Positions 1 to 10,517 of a DNA stretch of 64,000 nucleotides are shown one piece after another; the first letter of the stretch is position 1, and each line of letters begins with the position of its first letter. The DNA lies in contig CM062210.1 of NCBI GenBank assembly GCA_031216445.1, positions 20,832,501 through 20,896,500 of the forward strand, read 5' to 3'. The DNA is from Lateolabrax maculatus (Eukaryota; Chordata; Actinopteri; Acropomatiformes; Lateolabracidae). A program made the position numbers and the translations under genes. A model generated the notes under the pieces. It did not search any database and was not told the DNA's origin. It worked only from the letters and a program-made list of their open reading frames with translations.

Positions 1-798
1 TTATAAACCTGGTCTGATATTTGCTAAAATGTTGGTGCAGGGCAGCTGCGCCAGAGTGAGTTTTGAAATGAGGGGGCATCCAGCTTTGGATGACGTTTTT
101 TAAAATAAAATTCCAAAGAGAATCAAAATTCATGGCCTTCTTTACATCCAATATGCCTCCTAACATACAAATAGACATATAGAGAAATAAGAGTGTAACT
201 GATTCTCTCAGAATTCTTTTGAGAAACAAAATTCATAATCCAAAATTATTGGATGTCAGATCATTTCATTTGAATTAGACAATGGTTGATTATGATTGCA
301 TTGAAAGGTCCAACAAGAACTAAAAGTGTGAGGAAAAAAAGTTGTTTTCTTGTTATCCCCCCCTATCCTGGTGTCAGTGGTGCAAGGCGATCACAAGCAG
401 CAAAAATCCATCTACTCAATGCGACACATTCCTGTGGACAAACGGGAGTCAAAGCACTTACTTGCTGCAGAAGTGCGTAAGGCCAATACCCCAGAAATGT
501 TGCAGATGTTGTCTATTACATGGACGACGCACATACAGACACACAACCCTTCATACCTGCAGCCAACTGAGAGAGGACAATTTTCTCCCACATTCTTTAG
601 ACTACGGAAGAAAAACTGAAACTGGAAAACAGAGAAAAATGCTCCACATCCCACTCAGTTTCTGAGCGGTGAAAGGCTGGTTGTGCCATTCAGAGAAAAA
701 TGCTTCAGTGAAACTCAACTGTGCGTTCAAAAACACATAGCAGTCAGAATGCAGTATGGGTTTGCAGTAATTGAAAACCAGACATAAGCGGGACTTAC
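1..798. other. plppr5: plppr5 intron 2 (partial)
   Basis: Intronic DNA downstream of exon 2 on the minus strand. It is A/T-rich at the left. I see no exon, repeat or motif I can support. Confidence 0.7.
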
Positions 799-931
799 CG
801 AGGAAGCGGAAGGTCCTGCGCACCAGTGGGTTGAGGTAACAACAGTCCCCAGTGGCCACTGTCTTCTCTGACCGGTCGAACTCTTTGGACGTGTACTGGA
901 CCAGGAACAGCACCGTCTCCGTTATCGTGAT
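799..931 (-). CDS. plppr5: plppr5 coding exon 2
   Basis: This 133 bp exon lies between a CAG acceptor (just above 931, after a pyrimidine-rich tract) and a GTAAGT donor (793-798). It translates as ITITETVLFLV, then QYTSKEFDRSEKT, then VATGDCCYLNPLVRRTFRFLG. The GDCCYLNPLVRRT block is close to what I recall of vertebrate PLPPR5 (PRG-5), and differs more from PLPPR1. The first residues complete membrane segment 2 and the rest is the following cytoplasmic loop. PLPPR proteins are six-pass membrane proteins related to lipid phosphate phosphatases, thought to be catalytically inactive and linked to filopodia and neurite growth. The exon starts in phase 0, matching the end of exon 1 at 28138, and ends after the first base of a codon. 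Later exons lie beyond the left edge. Confidence 0.92.
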
Positions 932-2784
932 CTGACAGAAAGAAAGGCCAAAGACACAGAGGGAGAGGGAGGGAAAGATGAGTTGGGTGGCGTTTTATTG
1001 GTGACTTGCTGCTGTTGGCAGCGCCATTTTCTCACACTCTGTCACACGGCCCAGAGCTTGCTCGACTGTTTTTTCAGTGGGCTCCATCTGTACAGACACA
1101 GCTGTGGAATACACAGGAACACAGAGAGGAAGTCAGCTCACGGTGCTGTGGGAGAGGGAGCAGAGGTGTGTGTGTGTGTGTGCGTAGGGTGACAGATTTT
1201 TGCATCTGGTCCAAGGTTCCATCTATCCCTGATTTATTGATGTAGACTGATGAAGTGTAAATCATCAACTCTACACTTTTTGTGTGGGTTTTGTGTGTTT
1301 TGCAATAAGTTTAAATAGTTGTTATTATTATTATTATAGTTTTTTAAACATTTTCTACATTTTCTAATGAATGTTGAACTTGTACACAAAGGACTGCTTT
1401 TGATGCTGGGAAGATTTTAAATCTCAACAAATACATAACCTCACCTCACCACAGTAAAATGCATTACAAACCAAAGCAGTGGACTTTTGATTTGATAACT
1501 GTGAAATTTAAAAGTGACTCTCCATAACTAACCACAAAAAAAATCAGTTTCTGAATAGATTTGAGAGGAAATACAGACCACACAGTTGCACATGCATTTA
1601 TTTTATAGTTCTACATAATATGACATATCCTGATCTACCATATGACCACCTCACTGTAATTTTTAACTAATGTTACTCGAACAAGAGGAAATATTGATTT
1701 GTCAGGAACTATTTTCAGCTGTGGTTTAATCCACATTTGGAGTCCTAGTTAGTATCTGTGACAGCAGGACAGTGTGTGTGTGGGATTGAGTCAAAATAGA
1801 CTACAGTGTGTATGTTCATGGTGTTGAAGGAACAGGTCACCCAGTGCAACAGTGAGCTTTGTTTGGCGCACCCATGCATGACCCAACTACAACAAGGTCA
1901 CACTACTTTCACTTTTGCTCCTGTCCCGTCACGCCAGTTATAACTCACACAGCCACTGGAGTTCCTTACTAGGCAAACCTAAAATTTTAGCATTTGAACA
2001 AATGACCGACGCTCTTCTCCTTCTTCTTAGTCCATTCTCTATGGAGGTTTCTCCAACTTGCATCTCATAGCAAACACTGAGCTCACAAGATGTAGTCTGG
2101 ATTTGTAATATTATTGGCTGCTCCTCCATGTTTACAAAAAGCTTTAATAATACTGCTAAATAAACATCATCAAGCAAATGCTTTAGTCCCGTCGGATTAG
2201 TAACCTTAAGAGCTTTTAAACCTTCATCAGGCACGTATTTGTATGTATATGTTTTACCAAAATCAGTGCAATGTCAATATGTGACAGCTGCTGCACTTTG
2301 CTGCCAACAGCTCCACAGCTTGCCAGTCACATTACACCGGCTACTGTTCTCCATCAGACAGCAGCCACCAGTGGCATCGGACATAAAGACAACCACCAGT
2401 ACAACATCTACTGCAACACCAGCGGCTTCAAAATCTAAATCGCTCAGTATGACCAGAGCTCAAGTCCTGACTGCAATCCAACTGTGGTACACCAGCTCTC
2501 TGGGCCAACCGCAGCTGAGTCCAGACCAGCCACCAACCCTCACATAATCATATATCATCGCCTCATCAAAGTAACCACCTGTAATATTTACTGTCAGCTC
2601 CATATGTATCCATTTTTGTTATATGGGCTCTGTACTGTATTTTATTTAATTTAGGCATTTGCAGAACAAAGTAGTAGTGCAAATATATAATATAAAATAT
2701 CAATAAAGTGAAAATCCAAAATATACACAATGCCAAAAAATATTAACTGCTTAATGGTAAGGATCATAAATATGTATGTAAGTG

Positions 2785-3050
2785 GCGTATAGCTATGTAT
2801 GTACAGTAAAAAGTGGTACAGCAGATATTGAATGACCGGAGCCGGAGAGAGTGGGCTCTGGCCCTTCTGGTACACAGCCTCAGCGTTTGTAGCCCAGTGC
2901 AGCTGGTTGTCCAGGTGTACTCCCCCCAGTCCTGCACAGTGTCCACATCTGCCCCCATGGATGAAAACAGGTGTAAGGGGTCTGCTCCGCCTACCGAAGT
3001 CCACCAGCAACTCCTTTGTCTTACCAGTGTTGTGGTTCAGCACACGCCAC
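2785..3050 (-). pseudogene. LINE reverse transcriptase fragment
   Basis: The minus strand shows a scrap of the C-terminal part of a fish non-LTR RT: KTKELLVDFGRRSRPLTPVF, IHG, then in another frame ADVDTVQDW, VHLDNQLHWATNAEAVYQKG in the first frame, and LRLRSFNICC at the end. This is the KT-E-VVDF region followed by the thumb in jockey/Rex1-type LINEs. At least two frameshifts are present. The fragment is isolated inside plppr5 intron 1; neither the RT core nor an endonuclease lies next to it. Confidence 0.68.
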
Positions 3051-5167
3051 TCAACAGAGGAAACCACCTCCAGTTCCGTCTCCTCCCAGCTGTGAGCTCA
3101 CCCCCCAAGCCCCGCTTCTCTGCACATCCATCCAGATCTTCAGCCAGCAGCAGTGTCTAGACTCACCAGCAGGGTATCCTATACTACTCACAGCTTCATT
3201 ACCCCCTTAAAATATGATGATGTCACGATGGGTTCTAATCGCCAGAGACTCTTCACATTTCTATCTTTACTGTGCTCATGATGAAGTCTCTCCTGATTGA
3301 ATTACCATTGTTTGAGTCACATCCATTGTCTTGTTTCTCTTGTTATGTAATCATTTCCAACAATATAAAATATTACTCTTTCTGAATCTATATATTTTCT
3401 ATCATTAGATGAATGAAGGGTAAGCTGGCAGTGATATTTAACACAGTCGGTCAGTTTGTAAATTGGCTCTAGTACGGCCCACAGCATGCAGGGATATCTG
3501 CCTTCTGCAGGTTCAGAAAAACCTTTCTGATGTTTATGATATGACCTGGTAATTACTGCTTGCAGCTAGGTTTACTATTTCATTATTATTATTGAATTAT
3601 CATTAAATGAATTGCTATTTATTAATCTAATATAATATTACTTTAAATGATTTTTTTCTGATAACAATGAGGATCTCATCCGGACTGGTCCTGTCCAAAG
3701 ACCTTTTGTTCTTTGTAACAATAAAACTTAAAAGCCTTCTTCTACATTCCTGCAAAGTGAACCATTTGAAAAAAATGACCAGATATCCAATGACTTCCCC
3801 AAAGGTAGTATCAAACTGTCTAAATATTCCTAGGAGGAATACAACTACCTGTATCCAGAAATCCAACAACCATAGGGAGCCCCACGCTGTAGAATTTAAA
3901 GTGACCTTCAAATACTGTTTGCACTTAAAACATCTGACCTGCAGACAACCTTATTTCAAACTAAATAAAAACAAATAAACTGAGAGGGAACAGCAAGAGT
4001 TAAAGGTTATGTGTTTTTCTGTCTTTATTCTCCCTTGTGCTAAGACAGGGCAGGATTAAGGCAGCAGGGCAAAAGGGCAAAGCAGCTCTGCATAAACAAA
4101 TCATAATGAAAAGTTCTGTGGACAGCCATACTGCAGCCCGAGGAGGCAGCTACTGCACGTCTGCTGAGCTGCTGCTGCTCCAACGGTGAGGAAAAAACAC
4201 AACTTAATATCTTCATTTATGTAATATTTTGGTGTGCCTTAGATAAATTAGAACAAGGTTATGTAAGAGGAAAATAAAACAATGGCAAAATAACAGAAAT
4301 GTTACTGGAAAAGTGACATTAAACTAGAAAAAAGGCTAAACCCTTCTTACGGACTGAAAATGCACAATTTGAAGCACTCAAAGTGTCAGTAAAAACACTG
4401 ACAGGGTTTGACGTATCAGTTGAAATGTAAGTGATGAAATCAGTTGTTAAGTCAGCTGAGGGTTAACCACTGCAATGACTTTAAGTTTCAGTTAAAGTCA
4501 AAGTGCTAAAGTTGCAATAAGGTGTATTCACAAACTTTCATTATATAATATGGGATGAAAAAAGTTGGAATGTAGAGCAAATGCAAGTGAAATGCCTGTT
4601 GATGTGTGATGACTGAAAGCAGTCGAGGCAGATGAGTAAGAGATGAAAGCAAGTTAAATCTCAGTTGAAGTAAAGCACTATTCATTTCTTTACTTACTAC
4701 TTAAGTGTCTTCGCTAATATAATAATCATTTGATCACCATGTTGAGAATGGTACATATGGTACGTCTGCTTCAAGCCTGACTGATGTCTAATTTAGGGCG
4801 AAAAAAAAAAGTCAAACTCGCCATGAACTGAAGCACTTTTACAGGAACATTCAACATCTGCTTACATTTACCTACTGTATCAAAATCTGACTTTCTGTAC
4901 TAAAACTTTCACATTTTTCAATTTCACCACTTTCTTCCCAGAGTTGCACCTTTTGGAATAAAAAAATGATATAGATAGAAATAACTCAATAGCTTTCTGG
5001 GTAATGTGCTACTGTGCAACTGATGCACGTCCAACGAGAAGAGGGAATCTCACCTCAACACACAAGTGAAGGTAATTGTCAAGCTTTTTTGAAAGCCTGA
5101 ATAAACACTAAACCACAGCCGAACACCACATGCAAACTGACTTCAAGATGAAATGAAATAGACGATC

Positions 5168-5185
5168 TGTTAAGTTCTTTGAGAT

Positions 5186-5219
<34 letters not shown>
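5168..5219 (-). repeat. Residual 3' LTR end and (CA)15 tract of the gypsy element
   Basis: Bases 5168-5188 read TGTTAAGTTCTTTGAGATTA, matching the TGTTAA that also starts the other LTR at 8063, then (CA)15 runs to 5219. The rest of the 3' LTR is absent. The (CA)n probably corresponds to the (AC)11 inside the 5' LTR at 8089-8110. Sequence beyond the TGTTAA is not well conserved between the two LTR ends, so the assignment rests on the terminal bases, the (CA)n and the flanking CGATC duplication. Confidence 0.55.
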
Positions 5220-5220
<1 letters not shown>

Positions 5221-5223
<3 letters not shown>

Positions 5224-6004
5224 GATTTCTGTCAGTGGACACAGAGGGCCACCAGAAACGCTGACGAAGCAAAGCCAGGGTCCGAAGAACACCGGGATGG
5301 CATGCCACCTTGGAGGAGTGACCCCACTGGAGCACAGGGGATCGAACAGGTGGAGGCACAAACAGCCGGTTGGGTGGGGCACCCTCAGGGGCTGGATGGT
5401 CTGTGAGGGCCTCCTGGACCCGCTGATTGATCTCCCACCTGGCTGCTCCCACCACACAGGAGGCTGGCAGGATGGTGTCCTCAGCAGAATCCTCAACAGT
5501 GGGACAGATCTGACGTGAGAGGGCATCAGGTTTGACATTCCTGGAGCCGGGACGGTAGGTGAGAGTGAAGTTGAACCGGCCCAGGAACAAAGCCCACCAA
5601 GCCTGGCGGGAGTTGAGTCTGCGAGCAGAACGGAGGTAAGACAAGTTCTTATGATCAGTCCATACAACAAAAGGAAGAGTTGAACCCTCCAACCAATGCC
5701 TTCACTCCTGAAGGGCCAGCACCACTGCCAGCAGCTCGCGATTCCCCACATCGTAGTTCCTCTCCGCAGGTGTAAGACGGCGAGAGAAGAATGCACAGGG
5801 GTGCAGCTTCTGTTCTGAGGTGGATCGTTGGGACAGAACTGCCCCAACACCAGAGTCGGAGGCATCAACCTCCACCACGAACTGGACTGTGGGATCAGGA
5901 TGACATAATACAGGAGCAGAGGAGAACAGACTCTGTAACTTAACAAAAGTGGCCTCCGCCGCAGGTGACCAAACAAAAGGTGACTTGACTGAGGTTAACC
6001 TGGT
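5221..6004 (-). pseudogene. RNase H and start of integrase, gypsy pol
   Basis: RNase H is recognisable from VVEVDASDSGVGAVLSQ through CAFFSRRLTPAERNYDVG and ELLAVVLAL, then (after an in-frame TGA near 5709, where W is expected) RHWLEG, VVWTDHKNLSYLRSARRL and FTLTYRPGSRNVKPDALS. RNase H degrades the RNA template. The reading continues into the histidine half of the integrase zinc-binding motif (GHSSKVACHPG, then LRQRFWWPS) and breaks off at 5221 against a (CA)n tract. The cysteine pair and the integrase core are missing. Confidence 0.83.
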
Positions 6005-6865
6005 GAGTGGTGCAGCTACTCGACTGTAGTCACGGATAAACCGACGGTAAAAATTGGCAAACCCCAGAAATCTTTGTAACTGCTTACGTGTGGTAGGAGT
6101 AGGCCATTATCTTGGCACAGAGACTTGATCTGCCCCTTCTCTATCACAAAACCCAAAAAGCTCACAGATGAAACATGAAATTCACACTTCGCCGCCTTCA
6201 CAAAGAGTCTGTTTTCTGAGTCTCTGGAGAACTAGTTTGACATGTTGAACATGTTCTTCACATGTACGAGAGAAAATCAGAATGTCATCAATGTAAACAA
6301 AAACAAACCTGTTGAGCATATCACGCAGAACATCATTCATGAGACACTGAAAAACCGCAGGTGCATTGGTTAACCCAAATGGCATAACAAGATACTCATA
6401 ATGTCCCAGAGGAGTGTTGAACCCAGTCTTCCACTCATCTCCCTCCCTTATTCTCACCAGGTGATATGTGTTGCGCAGGTCCAACTTAAAGATGGTGGCC
6501 TGGTTGAGGGGAGCAAAGGCTGAGTCAATGAGAGGAAGGGGGTACTTGTTCTTGATAGTTACATCATTTAGGCCCCTGAAGTCAACGCAGGGACGAAGAG
6601 TCTTGTCCTTCAACAAAAAAGAATCCCGCCCCCATAGGTGAGGAGGACGGATGAATAAGACCAGCTGCCAGTGAGTCTAAAACATAGGACTCCATAGCCT
6701 CTCTTTCAGGCCTGGAGAGTTTGTAGAGCTTGTGGGTAGGATAGGGGGCACCAGGGAGCAGGTCAATACTACAGTCATATGGCCTGTGAGGTGGTAGGGA
6801 CAAAGCGCGGTCCTTGTTAAAAACCTCCTGGAGGTCATGATATTCTGGAGGAACAGAAGCAAGGT
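6005..6865 (-). pseudogene. Reverse transcriptase of gypsy pol, frameshifted
   Basis: The domain begins near HRPYDCSIDLLPGAPYP and includes PCVDFRGLNDVTIKNKYPLP, FKLDLRNTYHLVRIREGDEW, YLVMPFGLTNAPAVFQ and the active site VYIDDILIFS, which keeps both catalytic aspartates. Normally it copies element RNA into DNA. Breaks: a frameshift near 6618 in a T run, another near 6195 just before VKAAKCEFHV, and another near 6120. The connecting block resumes as QLQRFLGFANFYRRFI in a different frame. The product cannot be made as one protein. Confidence 0.85.
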
Positions 6866-6879
6866 CTACAGGCTTGGGG

Positions 6880-7040
6880 AGAACAGGAGGAGTAGAAATG
6901 GCGGTGGGAACAGCTGAGTGTAAGCAATGGGAGTGACAAAATAGACTCCAATTGGAGATAGATGATGTAGACCAGTCAATGTGTGGGTTATGGAGCCTGA
7001 GCCAGGGAAGACCTAAAACTAAGGGTGAAGCGAGGAAATT
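6880..7040 (-). pseudogene. Aspartic protease remnant of gypsy pol
   Basis: Only the end of the protease is recognisable. The minus strand reads VLGLPWLRLHNPHIDW, the conserved block that closes gypsy proteases just before the RT. I could not find the catalytic D[ST]G motif in frame nearby, so the active-site half is lost or badly mutated. The frame then runs through a linker towards the RT. Confidence 0.6.
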
Positions 7041-7058
7041 AGGTAAAAAGAGATGGTC

Positions 7059-8045
7059 TCATGATGATTTCCGGAAAGTTGCAGGGACACAGGGACAGTA
7101 CGGAGAGTGACACAGGCCAAGAGACGACCATCGAGGGCAAAAACGTCCTTGGCTGGAGGAAGATGAAGCAGCCGGGTGAGATGCACTCGCAGAAGGTGGC
7201 TCCAGAGGAGGACAAAGTTCCATTGGACCAGGGTGCCGAGGAGACTTGAACAGACGGGGAGTGGCCCTCTGTCTACCTACTCTCTCCCTGCGTCTCTCAC
7301 TGAGGCAGTTATCTAAACGAATGGCCAAGGAAATTAGTTCCTCTAAAGAGGAGGTCTCATCCCGAGCAGCTAGCTCATCCTTAAGTTCCTCACTAAGCCC
7401 ACGCAGAAAAACCTCCTGTAAGGCCCTTTCGTCCCACCCACTCTCAGCTGCGAGAATGCTGAAGTCTACGGAGTAAGCCGCAACCGAATGCGATCCCTGA
7501 CGCAAGGAGAGAAGTCTGTTACCGGCTTCCTTGCTCTGAAGTGGGTGGTCAAAAACTCTACGAAACTCCTTGCAAAATAAAAAGAAAGATTGCCAAGCTG
7601 GTGAGTAGGCTTTAGCCATGGCCACAGCCCATGCAGACGCTTTCCCAGAAAGTAAACTGCTAACAAACGCTATCTTAGACTTGTCAGTGGAGTACGTTAA
7701 AGGCTGCTGGTCAAACACTAGTGAACACTGGTGAAGGAACTGCCCGCATGACCCTAAATCTCCTGAATACCTGTCTGGAGTGGGGATAAAGGGCTCACGA
7801 GGGTGACTGGACAGAGTTGGAGAAGCAGCTGGAGAAGGAACAGGTGGATCCAGAGTAGGAGCAGGAGCTGACAGCGTGGAGAGCTGAGTGGAGACCTGGT
7901 TCAGACGGTCGTCAAGCTGGGCCATGCTGGAGGTCAGGTGGAGCAGTTTCTCCATAATTCCCTCTAGGGCATTTTCGTGTTGACCAACACGAACTCCCTG
8001 AACAGTGAGGGCTTGCCTTACCCTGTCGATCTCTGCGGGGTCCAT
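7059..8045 (-). CDS. gag of the gypsy element
   Basis: A 328-codon open frame starts MDPAEIDRVRQALTVQG. A coiled-coil-like N-terminus (residues 1-60) and a proline/serine-rich linker (60-95) are followed by a retrotransposon Gag domain (about 95-255), with blocks such as KIAFVSSLLSGKASAWA and SFFLFCKEFRRVFDHP. Gag forms the virus-like particle that packages element RNA. The tail turns serine-rich and stops at FRKSS, where a zinc knuckle and the protease would normally follow, so the 3' end is probably frameshifted. The ATG at 8045 follows the LTR and likely primer site directly, which supports this start. Confidence 0.85.
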   Translation of the reverse strand: MDPAEIDRVRQALTVQGVRVGQHENALEGIMEKLLHLTSSMAQLDDRLNQVSTQLSTLSAPAPTLDPPVPSPAASPTLSSHPREPFIPTPDRYSGDLGSCGQFLHQCSLVFDQQPLTYSTDKSKIAFVSSLLSGKASAWAVAMAKAYSPAWQSFFLFCKEFRRVFDHPLQSKEAGNRLLSLRQGSHSVAAYSVDFSILAAESGWDERALQEVFLRGLSEELKDELAARDETSSLEELISLAIRLDNCLSERRRERVGRQRATPRLFKSPRHPGPMELCPPLEPPSASASHPAASSSSSQGRFCPRWSSLGLCHSPYCPCVPATFRKSS

Positions 8046-8062
8046 ACTTGGCCAGATTATTC

Positions 8063-8507
8063 TGTTAAATTAGGACCCCAAGGCAGAGACACACACACAC
8101 ACACACACACTGGTGAGTGAGAACTAAAGATTTCTTAACACAAACCAAAAAACTAAAACGAAGCAAGCTGAGGAGGCAGGGAGTTGGCTGGCTGGAGAAT
8201 GTCTTCGGTAGAGAAGCGTGGGGGAATCCTGAAGCTGGTTAGGCTGGTGAACGGCATGCAGAGTGAGAGCATGGAATAATCTGGCAGCGAGTAAAAGTGA
8301 AGACCGGGTTTAAGAGCAGGAGAGAATGGACTGAGTGGAATCAGGTGTGCTACTGCTGCCAACGGGAGGAGCCAGCCACACTCCCTGCCACACACCAGCA
8401 CTGCAAGAGAACAGAAATGGGAGGGGGAACAGAGAGAGCACAAAAAAGAAATACAACCAAACAACCAAGAACAAACAACCCTGACATAACAAAACTGAAC
8501 CATAACA
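8063..8507 (-). repeat. 5' LTR of the gypsy element
   Basis: On the minus strand this begins TGTTATGGTTCAG and ends CCTAATTTAACA, the TG...CA ends expected of an LTR. Gag starts 18 bases further on at 8045. The region just after the LTR (8062 to about 8046), GAATAATCTGGCCAAG, is the likely primer-binding area, but I cannot assign a tRNA. The LTR contains a (GT)11 tract at 8089-8110. Its length of about 445 bp suits fish gypsy LTRs. Confidence 0.68.
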
Positions 8508-9260
8508 CGATCTGAACATCTGAGGAAACTCTTTGAGTCCTGGTGATCCTCACTGTAAGATAATTACCATCAGCTCTGTAGACTCTCCAAGCCTTGCAAT
8601 AATATACACATATATATAGTTGGCAAAAAAGTTCAATAGGCACAACAGAACTCTGCGAGGTCCCAGTGGGACGGCAAAAGACTCAACAAGGACAACATAA
8701 ATGGAACATTCACTCACTAACAACTTTAACAAGGTTAAGCTCACTTACAAAGTTAAATAATATTTGTATTCTTCTTGCCCAAGACAGAACAGATTGAGAC
8801 AGTGTGTGCTGTGTTTTTGCATGATGAGTAGTTAAAGATTCATTACTGTGCAAACATTCTCTGAAATACTTAAAAGGTAAGTCTGCACCAAGGGAGTCCC
8901 TTATTTTGGGGATGAAAATCATGTTAAATTCTAGAGTGAAAGACAGGATGGTAAACAAAGTGCTCTGGCCGACACTCGTGGTGAAATTCACATACAGTTC
9001 CCACCGACTCAAGATCAGAGCTGATCCTTCAGTTACACACAGTACTTGTGTAAAACCCGGGGAGGGATTACGGGCTTCTCATAGCCAACAACCACAGTAT
9101 TGATTAGTTTGACAATAAATATGTGGCTGAATCTTTCAAACTGCTTTATATGCATCATACCAGCTTAGACGTGTAATAGGAAAAAGTCTTGACTTTTTGA
9201 TGAAAGCATGTAAATACATGCTTATCCAGATTTATTTTCTGAAGGCAACGGGGAAATTAG

Positions 9261-9820
9261 TGTGAAGGAATTTTCCTTCTTGTATGTTAAACTTCCCTCT
9301 TGTAGGTCAAAGGTAACTTAAGACAGTGCTTCACAGGTCAGGTCAACTGCCTGTCTCCGTTCGCCTGTCTCACTCTGTGTGCCTGACAAGGCCGAGTTGG
9401 CTCTGGCCTCTGGTAGACCAAGGTCAGCAGATATCTTCTGTTTTCAGGGTTAGACACAACAGGCTGGCGCCTGGTTGTTGACGCTGGATAAGAGATACTG
9501 TAGAGAGGCTATGCTGTTGCTAGGACAGCAATGGTTGATGTCTTTCCTTGTTTGGATCTGATATCCAATAGAGTCCTCGCACACAACAGGCTGAGTTAGG
9601 AATAACCCTATTTAGATATAGCGGAACTTATCACTTCTGAGGAGGGTTAAATACTGAGTTTCAGGACTCCATCTTCAGATTTGGGTAGCAGTACGCTGTG
9701 ATTCACACGTGGTGTTTTCCTTTTCTCCTCGATCGAGCTTCAATAAATATTCCTGCGTAAGACATCCCGGTCTCCTGAAACTTCTTGTTAGAGTAAACCA
9801 GCTCTTAGATTTCCATCACA
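9261..9820 (+). mobile_element. Solo LTR with 5 bp target duplication
   Basis: The segment begins TGTGAAGGAATTTTCC and ends TTTCCATCACA, so it has TG...CA ends with TGTGA/TCACA inverted termini. It is flanked by ATTAG at 9256-9260 and again at 9821-9825. Near the right end is an AATAAA signal (TTCAATAAATATTCCTG) followed by a pyrimidine-rich stretch, which sets a plus-strand U3-R-U5 order. No internal coding region is attached, so the internal part was probably lost by recombination between two LTRs. The 5 bp duplication fits gypsy, Bel/Pao or ERV-type elements; I cannot choose among them. Confidence 0.8.
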
Positions 9821-10492
9821 ATTAGAGTCGGACTTTCAGTTCAAATTGGTAGAACCAGGGCCTGTTAGAAAGCTGAAATATAATGCACAAAGGCATAGTC
9901 ATATAAGAGCAGTTAGAAAATGGAGCCACCGTGGTTTCCTCAGTGAGGAGACGTGCTAAGTGGCTCTGTCTAAAGAAGAAAGGCGTGGTAGGTGCCATAA
10001 CTAGAATCTCCTTTCCAGTTGCCAATGGAAACCTGTATGAAGTGTGTGCATGAGTGTGTTGAGCTCAGCGGAGCAGTGCAAGCACTGCTTTTACACATCA
10101 CATGGTGGATTTCCCAAGCCTTGAAAATAAAGGGCTATACAGTATATTTGCAGCACATGGAGGGAGTTGATAACCACTGTACAGATGTGTCAGCAGGCCT
10201 CTCCTGACAACTCTGCAGGAATGCAGCCACACAGGCTTTTTTTCATAGGGACAAAGCAGCGATGGCCTGACTGCAGGGCTGGGTTGTCACTGCTGGCTAG
10301 AGCTCATTGTGTTCTCAGTAAGCTGCCATGACCAGAGGCCCACAATAGGACATGATAAACACTACTGTGGCTGCTTGTCTCCAAGATGTGCCCCATGCCC
10401 CTGTGTCTTCTGAGCTCAGAGTTGTGCTCCCAGCGCCTGGCCGATTTTATACCCAGTGCACTGAGGGATTAATCTTTCATTTACAGGTCCGT

Positions 10493-10517
10493 CCCCCCCC
10501 CCCCCCCCCCCCCCCCC
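10493..10517 (+). repeat. Run of 25 cytosines
   Basis: Uninterrupted C25 between TTTACAGGTCCGT and GGATTTGTACC, in plppr5 intron 1. On the minus strand it is a G run, which could form a quadruplex. Length may be an assembly estimate. Confidence 0.9.

Larger units (their letters stand above)
5168..8507 (-). mobile_element. Ty3/gypsy LTR retrotransposon, internally deleted
   Basis: The element runs 5' to 3' from 8507 to 5168. A 5' LTR, gag, a protease remnant, RT, RNase H and the start of integrase are visible in that order. The outer ends read TGTTA...TAACA on the plus strand and are flanked by a 5 bp duplication, CGATC, at 5163-5167 and 8508-8512. The integrase core and most of the 3' LTR are gone; only a (CA)n and 21-22 terminal bases remain. 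Gag is largely open, while pol has frameshifts and at least one stop, so the copy is not autonomous. It lies in plppr5 intron 1, in the same orientation as the gene. The family is clear from domain content; the exact outer boundaries are a little less certain. Confidence 0.82.

Noticed and set aside
3627..3978. Overlapping frames on both strands near 3.7-3.9 kb
   Set aside because: Neither shows a known motif. It may be an old repeat, but no second copy is present.
5185..5976. 263-codon minus-strand frame over the gypsy RNase H
   Set aside because: It is a shadow frame. The RNase H motifs (VDASDSGVGAVLSQ, DHKNLSYL) lie in another frame of the same strand.
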